Shown here: one piece after another, positions 1-5,082 of the stretch
Layout: each line of letters begins with the position of its first letter
How positions within the stretch are numbered: the first letter of the stretch is position 1
NCBI GenBank assembly: GCA_023128035.1
Contig: JAGMES010000252.1
Coordinates: 1-5,082, forward strand
Length of the DNA: 5,082 nt
Direction: 5' to 3'
Source of the DNA: Halanaerobiales bacterium
GTDB taxonomy: Bacteria > Bacillota_F > Halanaerobiia > DY22613
Made by a program: the position numbers and the translations under genes
Notes under the pieces: generated by a model
The model's input: only the letters and a program-made list of their open reading frames with translations
What the model was told of the DNA's origin: nothing
Databases searched by the model: none

Positions 1-91
1 GCTTTAGCTGGACGAGTTCACTGATCTATTACTAGATATTTCTCTATAATCACGGTTTTCCCTATTATAAGTAGCATCTTCCTTAACTATC

Positions 92-100
92 TGATATAAT
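92..100 (+). promoter_or_regulatory. Extended -10 promoter for the HAD hydrolase gene
   Basis: The sequence TGATATAAT is a perfect extended -10 element (TGn followed by TATAAT at 95-100). No good -35 hexamer is visible 16-18 bases upstream, which is tolerable for an extended -10 promoter. It would start transcription near 107 and give a leader of about 50 nt before the ATG at 159. The -10 is embedded in an odd palindrome, GATATA-A-TATATC (93-105), which could be an operator but may simply reflect AT richness. Confidence 0.55.
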
Positions 101-115
101 ATATCTATCTTACAT

Positions 116-132
116 ATTGATTAGTTATCAAT
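116..132 (+). other. Small hairpin in the HAD gene 5' leader
   Basis: ATTGAT (116-121) and ATCAAT (127-132) form a perfect 6-bp stem around the loop TAGTT, ending 9 bases before the Shine-Dalgarno sequence. No T-run follows, so it is not a terminator. It could be a 5' mRNA stabilising stem or a small dyad operator. The stem is AT-rich and short, so it may be chance. The rest of 1-158 shows no gene and no other structure I would defend. Confidence 0.25.
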
Positions 133-158
133 TATAGCTTCAAGGAGGGTGACTTAAA

Positions 159-725
159 ATGAAAAAAATTATCGGTTTCGATATTGATGGAGTTTTAACC
201 GATGGAGATGGAACCATTTGGGAAGAAGAACTCTTAAAATATTTTAAAATGGAAACAATCCCAAATCCCGATCATCAAGAATGGATGGCTCGTTATGGCT
301 TAAATTATGAGGAGATACAAGAATTCTTTGAAAATTGTTCACATCATATCTTCCCACAATTAATTATGCGAGACGGAGCCGATAAATTACTTCAGGAATT
401 GAAAGCAAATGAATTTACTATTATCTTAATAACTGCAAGAACCATCAGCCCAGAAACCCCAAAATGGTTAGATGCTCATCGTATCCCATACGATCTTTTG
501 ATACACGAAAATGAAAAGCTAAAACCATGTATAGAACATCAATTAGAACTTTTTGTAGAAGATAACCTAAAAAATGCGAAATCAATATCTACGGAGATTC
601 CAGTTCTTTTAGTAGATATGAAATATAATCAAGCAGATCATTTATCTGAGAGAATCTATCGAATCAAAGGATGCTCAAATATGCGAGAATTTATCTTTAA
701 TTATTATCAAAAACAATCAGCTTAA
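159..725 (+). CDS. HAD-superfamily hydrolase, NT5C/YqfW-like putative 5'-nucleotidase
   Basis: This 188-residue cytosolic protein carries the haloacid dehalogenase fold signatures. Motif I is FDIDGVLTD, with nucleophile D8 and acid/base D10. Motif II is LITART, with T92. A motif III lysine is probably K120 or K122. Motif IV is FVEDN (E134, D135), the Mg2+-binding acidic pair. The short helical insert between motifs I and II (about residues 20-70) is a C1-type cap. The LITART and LFVEDN patterns and the length match the NT5C-type family (PF06941; Bacillus YqfW-like proteins of about 190 residues), whose members are thought to dephosphorylate (deoxy)nucleoside monophosphates. The substrate here is inferred from family only. 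The start is well supported: AAGGAGGGTGA (142-152) lies 6 bases before the ATG. All catalytic residues are present and there is no signal peptide or membrane segment. It has its own promoter upstream and a weak terminator downstream, so it is probably monocistronic. There is no evident functional link to mgtE. Confidence 0.85.
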   Translation: MKKIIGFDIDGVLTDGDGTIWEEELLKYFKMETIPNPDHQEWMARYGLNYEEIQEFFENCSHHIFPQLIMRDGADKLLQELKANEFTIILITARTISPETPKWLDAHRIPYDLLIHENEKLKPCIEHQLELFVEDNLKNAKSISTEIPVLLVDMKYNQADHLSERIYRIKGCSNMREFIFNYYQKQSA

Positions 726-734
726 GATACATGC

Positions 735-758
735 AAGGTTGACGAATCCTTTTTTTTT
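735..758 (+). terminator. Weak intrinsic terminator after the HAD gene, overlapping the mgtE promoter
   Basis: AAGGTT (735-740) pairs with AATCCTT (745-751), with one bulged T, around the tetraloop GACG. A run of nine T follows (750-758). The stem is short, so termination may be partial. It begins 10 bases after the HAD stop codon. The -35 hexamer of the next promoter (739-744) forms its inner stem bases and loop, and the -10 follows the T-run directly. Confidence 0.45.
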
Positions 759-766
759 GATATAAT
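739..766 (+). promoter_or_regulatory. Promoter of the M-box leader and mgtE
   Basis: The -35 is TTGACG (739-744, five of six matches to TTGACA). The -10 is a perfect TATAAT (761-766) with an upstream TG (758-759) making an extended -10. The spacer is 16 bases and mostly T. Transcription should begin near 773, about a dozen bases before the aptamer P1 stem, which is the usual arrangement for a riboswitch leader. This is the best housekeeping-sigma promoter in the window. Confidence 0.85.
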
Positions 767-785
767 AAAGTTAGAAAGTAAATAT

Positions 786-940
786 CTCCGTTAGGTGAGG
801 CTCCTATATGGAAAAAAGCTACTGCCCAGAAATGTCGAAAGACGCCAATGGGTCAACAGGAATTGCCGAGATAAGGTTTTTTCTAACGTAGCTGGGTATT
901 AAACCCTACGCCATATAGTGCCAAAACTCAACGAAAGGAG
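786..940 (+). promoter_or_regulatory. M-box (ykoK leader) Mg2+ riboswitch aptamer
   Basis: The sequence carries the conserved M-box core, including GTTAGGTGAGGCTCCTATAT, ACTGCCC, GACGCCAATGGGTCAACAG, GTAGCTGG and CCATATAGTGCC, recognisable as the Rfam M-box/ykoK class. Visible stems are as follows. P1 is formed by CTCC (786-789) with GGAG (937-940) and by CGTT (789-792) with AACG (930-933); the two share base 789, so the exact register varies. P2 is CTATATGG (804-811) with CCATATAG (911-918). A third stem is AGCTAC (817-822) with GTAGCT (888-893). A fourth is CCCA (825-828) with TGGG (849-852), enclosing a TGTC/GACG stem capped by a GAAA tetraloop (837-840). The class is known to compact on binding several Mg2+ ions and to switch off downstream Mg2+ transport genes. 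The position directly ahead of mgtE and the complete expression platform downstream agree with this. Confidence 0.96.
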
Positions 941-1002
941 TCTATTTTGTTGCTTAATAAGCAATTAGCTTTAATAAGCAATAGCTTTTCTCTTTTTGTT
1001 GG
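928..1002 (+). promoter_or_regulatory. Antiterminator of the M-box expression platform
   Basis: Bases 928-940 (TCAACGAAAGGAG, which contain the 3' strand of aptamer stem P1) can pair without a gap with 990-1002 (CTCTTTTTGTTGG). That gives 13 pairs, including three G-U wobbles (928-1002, 933-997, 937-993). The pairing competes with P1 on one side. On the other it takes bases 990-992 and 1002 of the terminator stem plus its whole loop. This is the mutually exclusive arrangement expected for Mg2+-induced termination: antiterminator at low Mg2+, P1 plus terminator at high Mg2+. The pairs are read directly from the sequence; relative stabilities were not computed. Confidence 0.75.
952..983 (+). 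repeat. Imperfect 16-bp tandem repeat inside the riboswitch expression platform
   Basis: GCTTAATAAGCAATTA (952-967) is followed directly by GCTTTAATAAGCAATA (968-983), two near-identical units. Each unit is itself a small dyad: TTGCT/AGCAA at 950-964 and GCTT/AAGC at 968-979. The units can also pair with each other: 950-956 with 975-981 (7 bp), then 958-961 with 970-973 across one A-A mismatch, giving a longer hairpin. This hairpin sits in the loop of the antiterminator and would bring its two arms together. Confidence 0.7.
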
Positions 1003-1016
1003 AGAAAAGCTTTTTT
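983..1016 (+). terminator. mgtE: Riboswitch-controlled intrinsic terminator ahead of mgtE
   Basis: AGCTTTTCTC (983-992) pairs perfectly with GAGAAAAGCT (1002-1011) around a nine-base loop and is followed by T-rich sequence (TTTTTT at 1011-1016, then ATTT). It ends about 40 bases before the mgtE ATG. With the aptamer and antiterminator upstream, this is the OFF-state structure that truncates the leader transcript when Mg2+ is plentiful. Confidence 0.92.
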
Positions 1017-1055
1017 ATTTACAAAAAATAGTAGTAAAGAAAGGAGGGGGATTCT

Positions 1056-2399
1056 ATGCATGAAGAATTACTTCAAGAACTATTAGAACATCTTAAATTA
1101 AACAATGACGTTCAAATCAAAGCATGGTTAGAAACAGTCCATCCAATCGACTTAGCTGAAGTATTGGCTGAAATGGAAGATAAACATATTCTTGAAATCT
1201 ATGAATTGATGGATTTTGAACAATTAGCAGAAACAATCGAAGAAGCAGATGAAGATATCCAATCTCGATTGTTAAAATTACTTGAAGTTGATGAAATTAT
1301 TCGTATCTTTTCATTTATGTCTGCTGACAATATCACTGATATTTTAGGTAATCTACCCTTTAATGAAATCAAACTCCTTCTAAAAATGATGAAGGATGAA
1401 AATGCTAATGCTATTCGCCTCCTCTTAGGTTATGAAGCAGATACTGCCGGAGGTTTGATGACCACCGAATATATTGCTCTAAAAGAAACTCTTACAACAA
1501 ATCAGGCATTATTAAAAATAAAAAAAATTGCTCCTAAAACTGAGATTATTGAAACTATCTTTGTGCTCAATGAGTCAAAGCATTTAGTGGGAACTGTGGA
1601 CTTACGCGATATTTTGATCGCATCAGATCACCAACCACTTACAGAGATTACTGATTATAATTTAATTACTGTGTTAGCAAACACTGATCAAGAGGAAGTT
1701 GCTCTTCTTGTTTCTAAATATGACCTGACTGTTATTCCTGTAGTCAATCGTAAAGGTGCTTTACTTGGAATTATTACAGTTGATGATATAATTGATGTTA
1801 TCGAAGCTGAGAACACGGAAGATATGTTTAAAATGGTAGGTATTAATGAAGAAGAACAGGTAATTAATCCAGTAAAAACCTCTGTAAAGCAACGCCTTCC
1901 ATGGCTTTATGTTAATATGTTAACTGCTTTTGTAGCCTCCTTAGTTGTTAGCATGTTTGAAGGGTTAATTCAACAGGTTGCATTTTTAGCTGCCTTTTTC
2001 CCAATTGTCGCTGCTCTTGGCGGTAATTCAGGACAACAAACACTAGCAGTAATGATTCGTGGTCTAGCTTTAGGTGAGATAGATTTTAAAAATAGTCGAG
2101 AAATTTTCTTCAAAGAGATTCTAATTGGGTTAATTAATGGAGTTTCCATCGGAATATTTACTGGTATTATCGCTTTTATTTGGCGGGGAAACCCATACTT
2201 AGGCTTAGTCGTCTTCTGTGCTCTAGTTGCAAATATGATGATCGGTGCTCTTATAGGTTCTCTCATACCCCTAGGCTTAAAGTCTATTGGAGTTGACCCA
2301 GCCCTTGCTTCTTCTATCTTTTTAACAGCTACCACTGATACATGTGGATATTTAATTTTTTTAATATTAGCCCGTATCTTCTTGAAATTATTGATATAA
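1056..2399 (+). CDS. mgtE: MgtE magnesium transporter/channel
   Basis: This 447-residue inner-membrane protein matches the usual 450-residue length of MgtE, a homodimeric Mg2+ channel gated by cytosolic Mg2+. The order of parts is: acidic helical N domain (about 1-125); a conserved YEADTAGGLMT segment (126-136) leading into two CBS domains (about 137-250); an acidic connecting plug helix (DDIIDVIEAENTEDMFKMV, 243-261); and a C-terminal membrane domain (about 280-447) with five predicted helices near 283-304, 307-335, 352-377, 381-405 and 418-446. The membrane signature GGNSGQQ (322-328) followed by IRGLALGEI (334-342) is present. So is the TTDTCGY motif, whose D428 corresponds to the pore aspartate of Thermus thermophilus MgtE. 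AAGGAGGGGG (1041-1050) is a strong ribosome binding site that fixes the ATG at 1056. The gene is transcribed through the M-box leader, so it should be repressed by Mg2+. It is monocistronic, with a strong terminator just after the stop. No key residue appears to be missing. Confidence 0.96.
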   Translation: MHEELLQELLEHLKLNNDVQIKAWLETVHPIDLAEVLAEMEDKHILEIYELMDFEQLAETIEEADEDIQSRLLKLLEVDEIIRIFSFMSADNITDILGNLPFNEIKLLLKMMKDENANAIRLLLGYEADTAGGLMTTEYIALKETLTTNQALLKIKKIAPKTEIIETIFVLNESKHLVGTVDLRDILIASDHQPLTEITDYNLITVLANTDQEEVALLVSKYDLTVIPVVNRKGALLGIITVDDIIDVIEAENTEDMFKMVGINEEEQVINPVKTSVKQRLPWLYVNMLTAFVASLVVSMFEGLIQQVAFLAAFFPIVAALGGNSGQQTLAVMIRGLALGEIDFKNSREIFFKEILIGLINGVSIGIFTGIIAFIWRGNPYLGLVVFCALVANMMIGALIGSLIPLGLKSIGVDPALASSIFLTATTDTCGYLIFLILARIFLKLLI

Positions 2400-2402
2400 A
2401 AT

Positions 2403-2440
2403 AAAAGGCTATACGGTTAGAATAATCGTATAGCCTTTTT
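2403..2440. terminator. Bidirectional intrinsic terminator between mgtE and the convergent two-component operon
   Basis: AAAAGGCTATACG (2403-2415) pairs perfectly with CGTATAGCCTTTT (2427-2439). GTT/AAT extends the stem inward to 16 bp, leaving the loop AGAAT. On the plus strand it starts 4 bases after the mgtE stop and ends in TTTTTATAT. On the minus strand the stem is followed by TTTTATTTT, whose last bases overlap the mgtE stop codon, so it can also end the kinase transcript after about 100 nt of 3' untranslated RNA. The remaining gap (2441-2543) holds only a short AGGAG-GTT-CTCCT dyad (2461-2473) and no gene I can support. Confidence 0.9.
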
Positions 2441-2543
2441 ATATAAAAAGGAGGAAAATGAGGAGGTTCTCCTTACTAAGGTAATTTTATAAAAAACATA
2501 TCATAAATTTAACACGAGAAGAGAAAATTCTCAAAATCCAAAA

Positions 2544-4319
2544 CTATTTTGGTAATTCAATCGTAAATAACGCTCCACCTCCTAGATGATTGCTTACTTT
2601 GATTCGTCCACCATGTTCAACAATAATATTTTTTACGATAGCAAGTCCTAAACCTGATCCAGTGTCATTAGCCGTTCGAGCTTTTTCTACCTTGTAGAAT
2701 CGATCAAAAACTGACTCTTGCTCTTCTTCTGGAATACCTGGACCATGATCACGAATATTAATTTCTATCATCTCATCTTTATCCTCAGCCCAAATCTCTA
2801 TAACACTTCCTTCTGGAGAAAAACGAATTCCGTTATCTAATAGATTATAAAAAACCTGTTCCATTCTATCTGAATCCATTATTAGCTGCTTTTCCGTAAA
2901 ATTATCTAATTTTACTGTCACTTTTGCTTTCGTTAATTTAAAGGTAAGACTTTCAATTATATCTTCTATTAATTCCATTAAATTTATAGGTTCTTTCCTT
3001 AGACGTTGAGATTCAATTCGAGCCATACTCAATAAGTCATTTACCATCCGAGTAAGCCTTACTGTCTCACGATATATAATCTCCAAAGTATTATATCTAA
3101 TTTTTTCATCTTGAATTTTATCATCCATCATTAATTCAACAAACCCTTTAATCGAAGTAAGAGGGGTTTTAAATTCATGAGAAACATTTGAGATCAAATC
3201 CTTTTGTAGTTGAATCAAGCGCCAACGATTTGTAATATCTTGTAATACAATTACAACTCCCAAGATTGGTTCCCCTTCTCCTGTTGAAATCGGAGAAACA
3301 ATAGAATGAAAAATTTGACCATTATACTCTAATTCTTGCATTGAGAGAGAATTTTTTCTTTGCACATCTTCAATTTGTTCCTGAAGTCCAGGAAGGTTTT
3401 TTAAAACACTTTTCAAATCATTCTCAGTCAAATGTATAGCTTTAAAAATTCGCTGTGCTGTAGGATTCATAACTACTACTTCTCCAAAGGAGTTTAATGA
3501 GATAACTCCCTCAGCCATACTATTAATAATTCGCTGAGTCTGTTCCTGCTCAGCTTGTAAAAGAGCAATTGTTTGATCCAATTCTTTGTTTAAATCATTG
3601 AAATGATTGGCCAAATCTTCAAGCTCATCTCCAGTATTTACTTCAAGTTTTCCACTAAAGTCACCCTTCTTCATCTGATTGATCATCTTTTGCATAGAAA
3701 GAATAGGTCGAGTTAAGCGGCGAGAAAAAACTGAAGCCAGAATTATCGCCATTAATACTCCAATCAAAGCTGAACCTACGATAATTTTGCGAATTTGAAT
3801 CTCAGTAAAACGAATCTCTGCCATAGGTGTAATTATAAAAAGACCACCTATCACCTCTTTTTCCAATTTTATTGGCATTGCGACCGCAATAATTGGTTGA
3901 TTTAAGGCATCATTCCAATCGTATTTAATGATAGATTTTCCAGCAAGTAAGATATTTAAATCCTTTTTATAAAGTTGACGTTGAATATTGGACTTTTCAT
4001 AAATTTTACCATCTCGGTCGATTAACCAGATCGTTGCTCCCAAAACCTGCTCCAAATCCTTAATTTGATTCTCAATTAAGCCAGACCACATTCCTTTACG
4101 CATCATTCCCATCATATTATCTGACGATTGAGTATCTCTCTGGATAAATCGAGCAATACTTTTTGCCACTCGTTGACCTTGCTCCATCATTTGTTTTTGT
4201 TTACTCATTAATAAAAATCTCTTTGAGAAAAAATTCATCACCATTCCTGTTACGCAAGAAACCACCAGAATCAAGATGAGTGACATTAGCAATATTTTGC
4301 GGAATAAGGTTTTATTCAA
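2544..4319 (-). CDS. Membrane sensor histidine kinase (ResE/PhoR/WalK-like architecture)
   Basis: This 591-residue protein has the order TM1 (about 8-31), extracytoplasmic sensor (about 32-177), TM2 (about 178-199), HAMP (about 200-252), a coiled-coil stretch, PAS (about 262-365), HisKA and HATPase_c. The phosphoacceptor is H381 in SNVSHEFKTPLTSIKG; E382 and T385 form the ExxT motif typical of kinases that also dephosphorylate their regulator. ATP-site motifs are intact: N box NLLDNGIRFS (492-501), G1 DHGPGIP (524-530), F box FDRFYK (538-543) and G2 GSGLGLAIVKN (554-564). The extracytoplasmic part contains a PDC/Cache-like piece (TIWLIDRDGKIYEKS, 96-110) and a methionine cluster (69-77). The start is TTG, supported by GAGGTGAT 5 bases upstream; stop codons lie immediately upstream in frame, and a later ATG would remove part of TM1. 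The gene overlaps the end of the response regulator gene by 8 nt, indicating an operon with translational coupling. The architecture and length resemble ResE and PhoR, but the signal cannot be assigned, so no symbol is given. Confidence 0.93.
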   Translation of the reverse strand: MNKTLFRKILLMSLILILVVSCVTGMVMNFFSKRFLLMSKQKQMMEQGQRVAKSIARFIQRDTQSSDNMMGMMRKGMWSGLIENQIKDLEQVLGATIWLIDRDGKIYEKSNIQRQLYKKDLNILLAGKSIIKYDWNDALNQPIIAVAMPIKLEKEVIGGLFIITPMAEIRFTEIQIRKIIVGSALIGVLMAIILASVFSRRLTRPILSMQKMINQMKKGDFSGKLEVNTGDELEDLANHFNDLNKELDQTIALLQAEQEQTQRIINSMAEGVISLNSFGEVVVMNPTAQRIFKAIHLTENDLKSVLKNLPGLQEQIEDVQRKNSLSMQELEYNGQIFHSIVSPISTGEGEPILGVVIVLQDITNRWRLIQLQKDLISNVSHEFKTPLTSIKGFVELMMDDKIQDEKIRYNTLEIIYRETVRLTRMVNDLLSMARIESQRLRKEPINLMELIEDIIESLTFKLTKAKVTVKLDNFTEKQLIMDSDRMEQVFYNLLDNGIRFSPEGSVIEIWAEDKDEMIEINIRDHGPGIPEEEQESVFDRFYKVEKARTANDTGSGLGLAIVKNIIVEHGGRIKVSNHLGGGALFTIELPK

Positions 4320-5001
4320 GTGCTATCACCTCAAATTTATAACCAACACCCCAAACTGTCTGGATATAGCTATAATCAACATGTTTTTTCTCTAACTTAG
4401 AACGAAGCCTTTTGATATGCACATCTACTGTTCTATCAGTTCCAACATAATCATATCCCCAAACATTGTCCAATAGCTGCTCACGGCTGAAAATCTGACC
4501 TGGATGAAGTGCTAGATCCCAAAGAATATCAAACTCTTTTGGAGATAAATCAACCTCTTCTCCGTTTACACCCACCTTCCGTTTGCTCTTATCAATAACA
4601 ATCCCTTGAAATGTGATAAAATTATCAGAATTTCCCACATGATTGCTTCGACGAAGTACTGCTTCTATCCGCGCAATCAATTCTCTAGGACTGAAAGGTT
4701 TAGTGATATAATCATCTGCTCCTAGTTTTAAACCCATAATGGTATCCATCTCATCATCCCTTGCAGTTAGCATGATAATCGGAATATCATTCTCTTCTTC
4801 TCTTAGTTGACGACAAACTTTCCATCCGTCGATTTTAGGTAGCATAAGATCAAGAACCACTAAATCTACAGAATCTTCATCTAATATCCTTAGAGCCTGT
4901 GCACCATCTTCTGCTAAAACTACTTCATAATTTTCTACCTGAAGTGTCATTTGTAACAATTGGCGAATACTTAAATCATCATCGACAACCAAAACTTTCA
5001 T
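4312..5001 (-). CDS. OmpR/PhoB-family response regulator (ResD/WalR/PhoP-like)
   Basis: This 229-residue cytosolic DNA-binding regulator has a receiver domain (about 1-117) with acidic pair D7/D8, phosphoacceptor D51 in VVLDLMLPKIDG, T79 and K101 in the conserved KPFSPREL stretch. After a short linker it has an OmpR-type winged-helix domain (about 128-225). The recognition region includes RTVDVHIKRLRSKLE, and the wing ends in TVWGVGYKF. I place the start at the ATG (5001-4999), giving MKVLVVDDD. A GTG four codons earlier (5010-5008) overlaps the Shine-Dalgarno sequence AAAGGAGTGA (5016-5007) and is unlikely to be used. The stop codon lies inside the start of the downstream histidine kinase gene (8-nt overlap), so the two form a cognate pair in one operon. 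Phosphorylation at D51 by the kinase should promote dimerisation and DNA binding; the regulon is unknown. Sequence alone does not separate ResD, PhoP and WalR orthologues, so no symbol is given. Confidence 0.95.
   Translation of the reverse strand: MKVLVVDDDLSIRQLLQMTLQVENYEVVLAEDGAQALRILDEDSVDLVVLDLMLPKIDGWKVCRQLREEENDIPIIMLTARDDEMDTIMGLKLGADDYITKPFSPRELIARIEAVLRRSNHVGNSDNFITFQGIVIDKSKRKVGVNGEEVDLSPKEFDILWDLALHPGQIFSREQLLDNVWGYDYVGTDRTVDVHIKRLRSKLEKKHVDYSYIQTVWGVGYKFEVIALE
4325..4332 (-). promoter_or_regulatory. Ribosome binding site that decides the TTG start of the kinase
   Basis: Read on the minus strand, GAGGTGAT (4332 down to 4325) is a contiguous match to the 16S rRNA anti-Shine-Dalgarno complement. 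It lies 5 bases before TTG at 4319-4317, inside the last codons of the response regulator gene. TGA and TAG occur in the kinase frame just upstream of the TTG, so no earlier start is possible. Confidence 0.85.
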
Positions 5002-5006
5002 GGTTC

Positions 5007-5016
5007 TCACTCCTTT
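5007..5016 (-). promoter_or_regulatory. Ribosome binding site that decides the ATG start of the response regulator
   Basis: On the minus strand AAAGGAGTGA (5016 down to 5007) places GGAG (5013-5010) eight bases before the ATG at 5001. The competing upstream GTG (5010-5008) shares a base with GGAG, so it has no usable ribosome binding site of its own. Confidence 0.85.
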
Positions 5017-5040
5017 ACTACTTTTAGCATTTGTATTTTT

Positions 5041-5049
5041 ATTATATCA
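5041..5049 (-). promoter_or_regulatory. Extended -10 promoter of the two-component operon
   Basis: On the minus strand TGATATAAT (5049 down to 5041) is a perfect extended -10. The best -35 candidate 16 bases upstream is TTTTTG, a poor match. Transcription would start near 5034 with a leader of about 33 nt carrying the ribosome binding site. No clear direct-repeat operator for autoregulation is visible in the remaining bases to the window edge. Confidence 0.65.
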
Positions 5050-5082
5050 GATGATTCGACCACAAAAAGTATTTTAGTCGCA

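Noticed and set aside
1..35. Possible C-terminal end of an upstream gene (open frames ending at 24 or 35)
   Set aside because: Only 7-10 codons are visible, with nothing recognisable and no terminator after them.
24..37. ATCTA-TTAC-TAGAT hairpin near the window start
   Set aside because: A 5-bp AT-rich stem without a T-run and with no clear link to a gene; likely chance.
45..50. Second TATAAT upstream of the HAD gene
   Set aside because: It has neither an upstream TG nor a -35 match at 16-18 bases. The extended -10 at 92-100 is closer and stronger.
1970..2335. Open frame of 121 codons on the minus strand opposite mgtE
   Set aside because: It lies wholly within the conserved membrane domain of mgtE, has no recognisable domain and shows a composition typical of an antisense shadow.
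2458..2484. Tiny frame MRRFSLLR preceded by AAAGGAGGAAA after the mgtE terminator
   Set aside because: Eight codons with a ribosome-binding-like sequence but no promoter, lying downstream of a strong terminator. The AGGAG/CTCCT dyad explains the sequence as well as a coding role does.
2516..2532. GAGAA...TTCTC dyad just after the kinase stop codon as a possible terminator
   Set aside because: The stem is only 5 bp and weak, with no T-run on the minus strand. The hairpin at 2403-2440 is a far better terminator.
2544..5001. Assigning the two-component pair as WalKR, ResDE or PhoPR
   Set aside because: The domain order fits several of these systems, and the diagnostic neighbours of walRK (walH/walI) or of resDE are not in the window.

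Overview
The window is AT-rich chromosomal DNA from a low-GC Gram-positive bacterium (Bacillota). Four things point there: strong AAGGAGG-type ribosome binding sites, an M-box (ykoK-type) magnesium riboswitch with an intrinsic terminator, a Bacillota-style MgtE, and a ResE/PhoR/WalK-type sensor kinase paired with an OmpR/PhoB-type regulator. The exact genus cannot be read from the sequence. No mobile element, CRISPR array, tRNA or rRNA is visible.

Layout. Bases 1-158 are non-coding leader with an extended -10 promoter and a small hairpin. Bases 159-725 (+) encode a small HAD-superfamily hydrolase resembling the NT5C/YqfW-like nucleotidases. A weak terminator at 735-758 shares bases with the next promoter (TTGACG...TATAAT, 739-766). 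That promoter drives a leader of roughly 280 nt carrying an M-box aptamer (786-940), an antiterminator pairing (928-940 with 990-1002) and a strong intrinsic terminator (983-1016). The controlled gene is mgtE (1056-2399, +), a magnesium transporter/channel. A hairpin at 2403-2440 looks bidirectional and separates mgtE from a convergent two-component operon on the minus strand. That operon has the response regulator first (4312-5001, ATG start) and then the sensor histidine kinase (2544-4319, TTG start), overlapping by 8 nt. Its promoter lies at about 5041-5049 on the minus strand.

How the parts work together. By the known M-box mechanism, high Mg2+ stabilises the aptamer, including its closing stem P1. 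This keeps the 3' P1 strand from forming the antiterminator, so the terminator folds and mgtE is off. At low Mg2+ the 3' P1 strand pairs with 990-1002, the terminator is broken and mgtE is expressed. MgtE has its own cytosolic Mg2+-sensing N and CBS domains, so magnesium is sensed at both the RNA and the protein level. The two-component system is complete, with all catalytic motifs intact, but its signal is unknown. A methionine-rich cluster in the extracytoplasmic loop is the one unusual feature of the sensor. The HAD gene appears to be its own transcription unit.

Overall the gene content is ordinary. The most rewarding details are the base-resolved riboswitch expression platform, the repeat-built hairpin inside it, the compact promoter/terminator overlap, and two start-site points (a TTG start for the kinase and an ATG rather than upstream GTG start for the regulator). 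I see no convincing evidence of a previously undescribed system.
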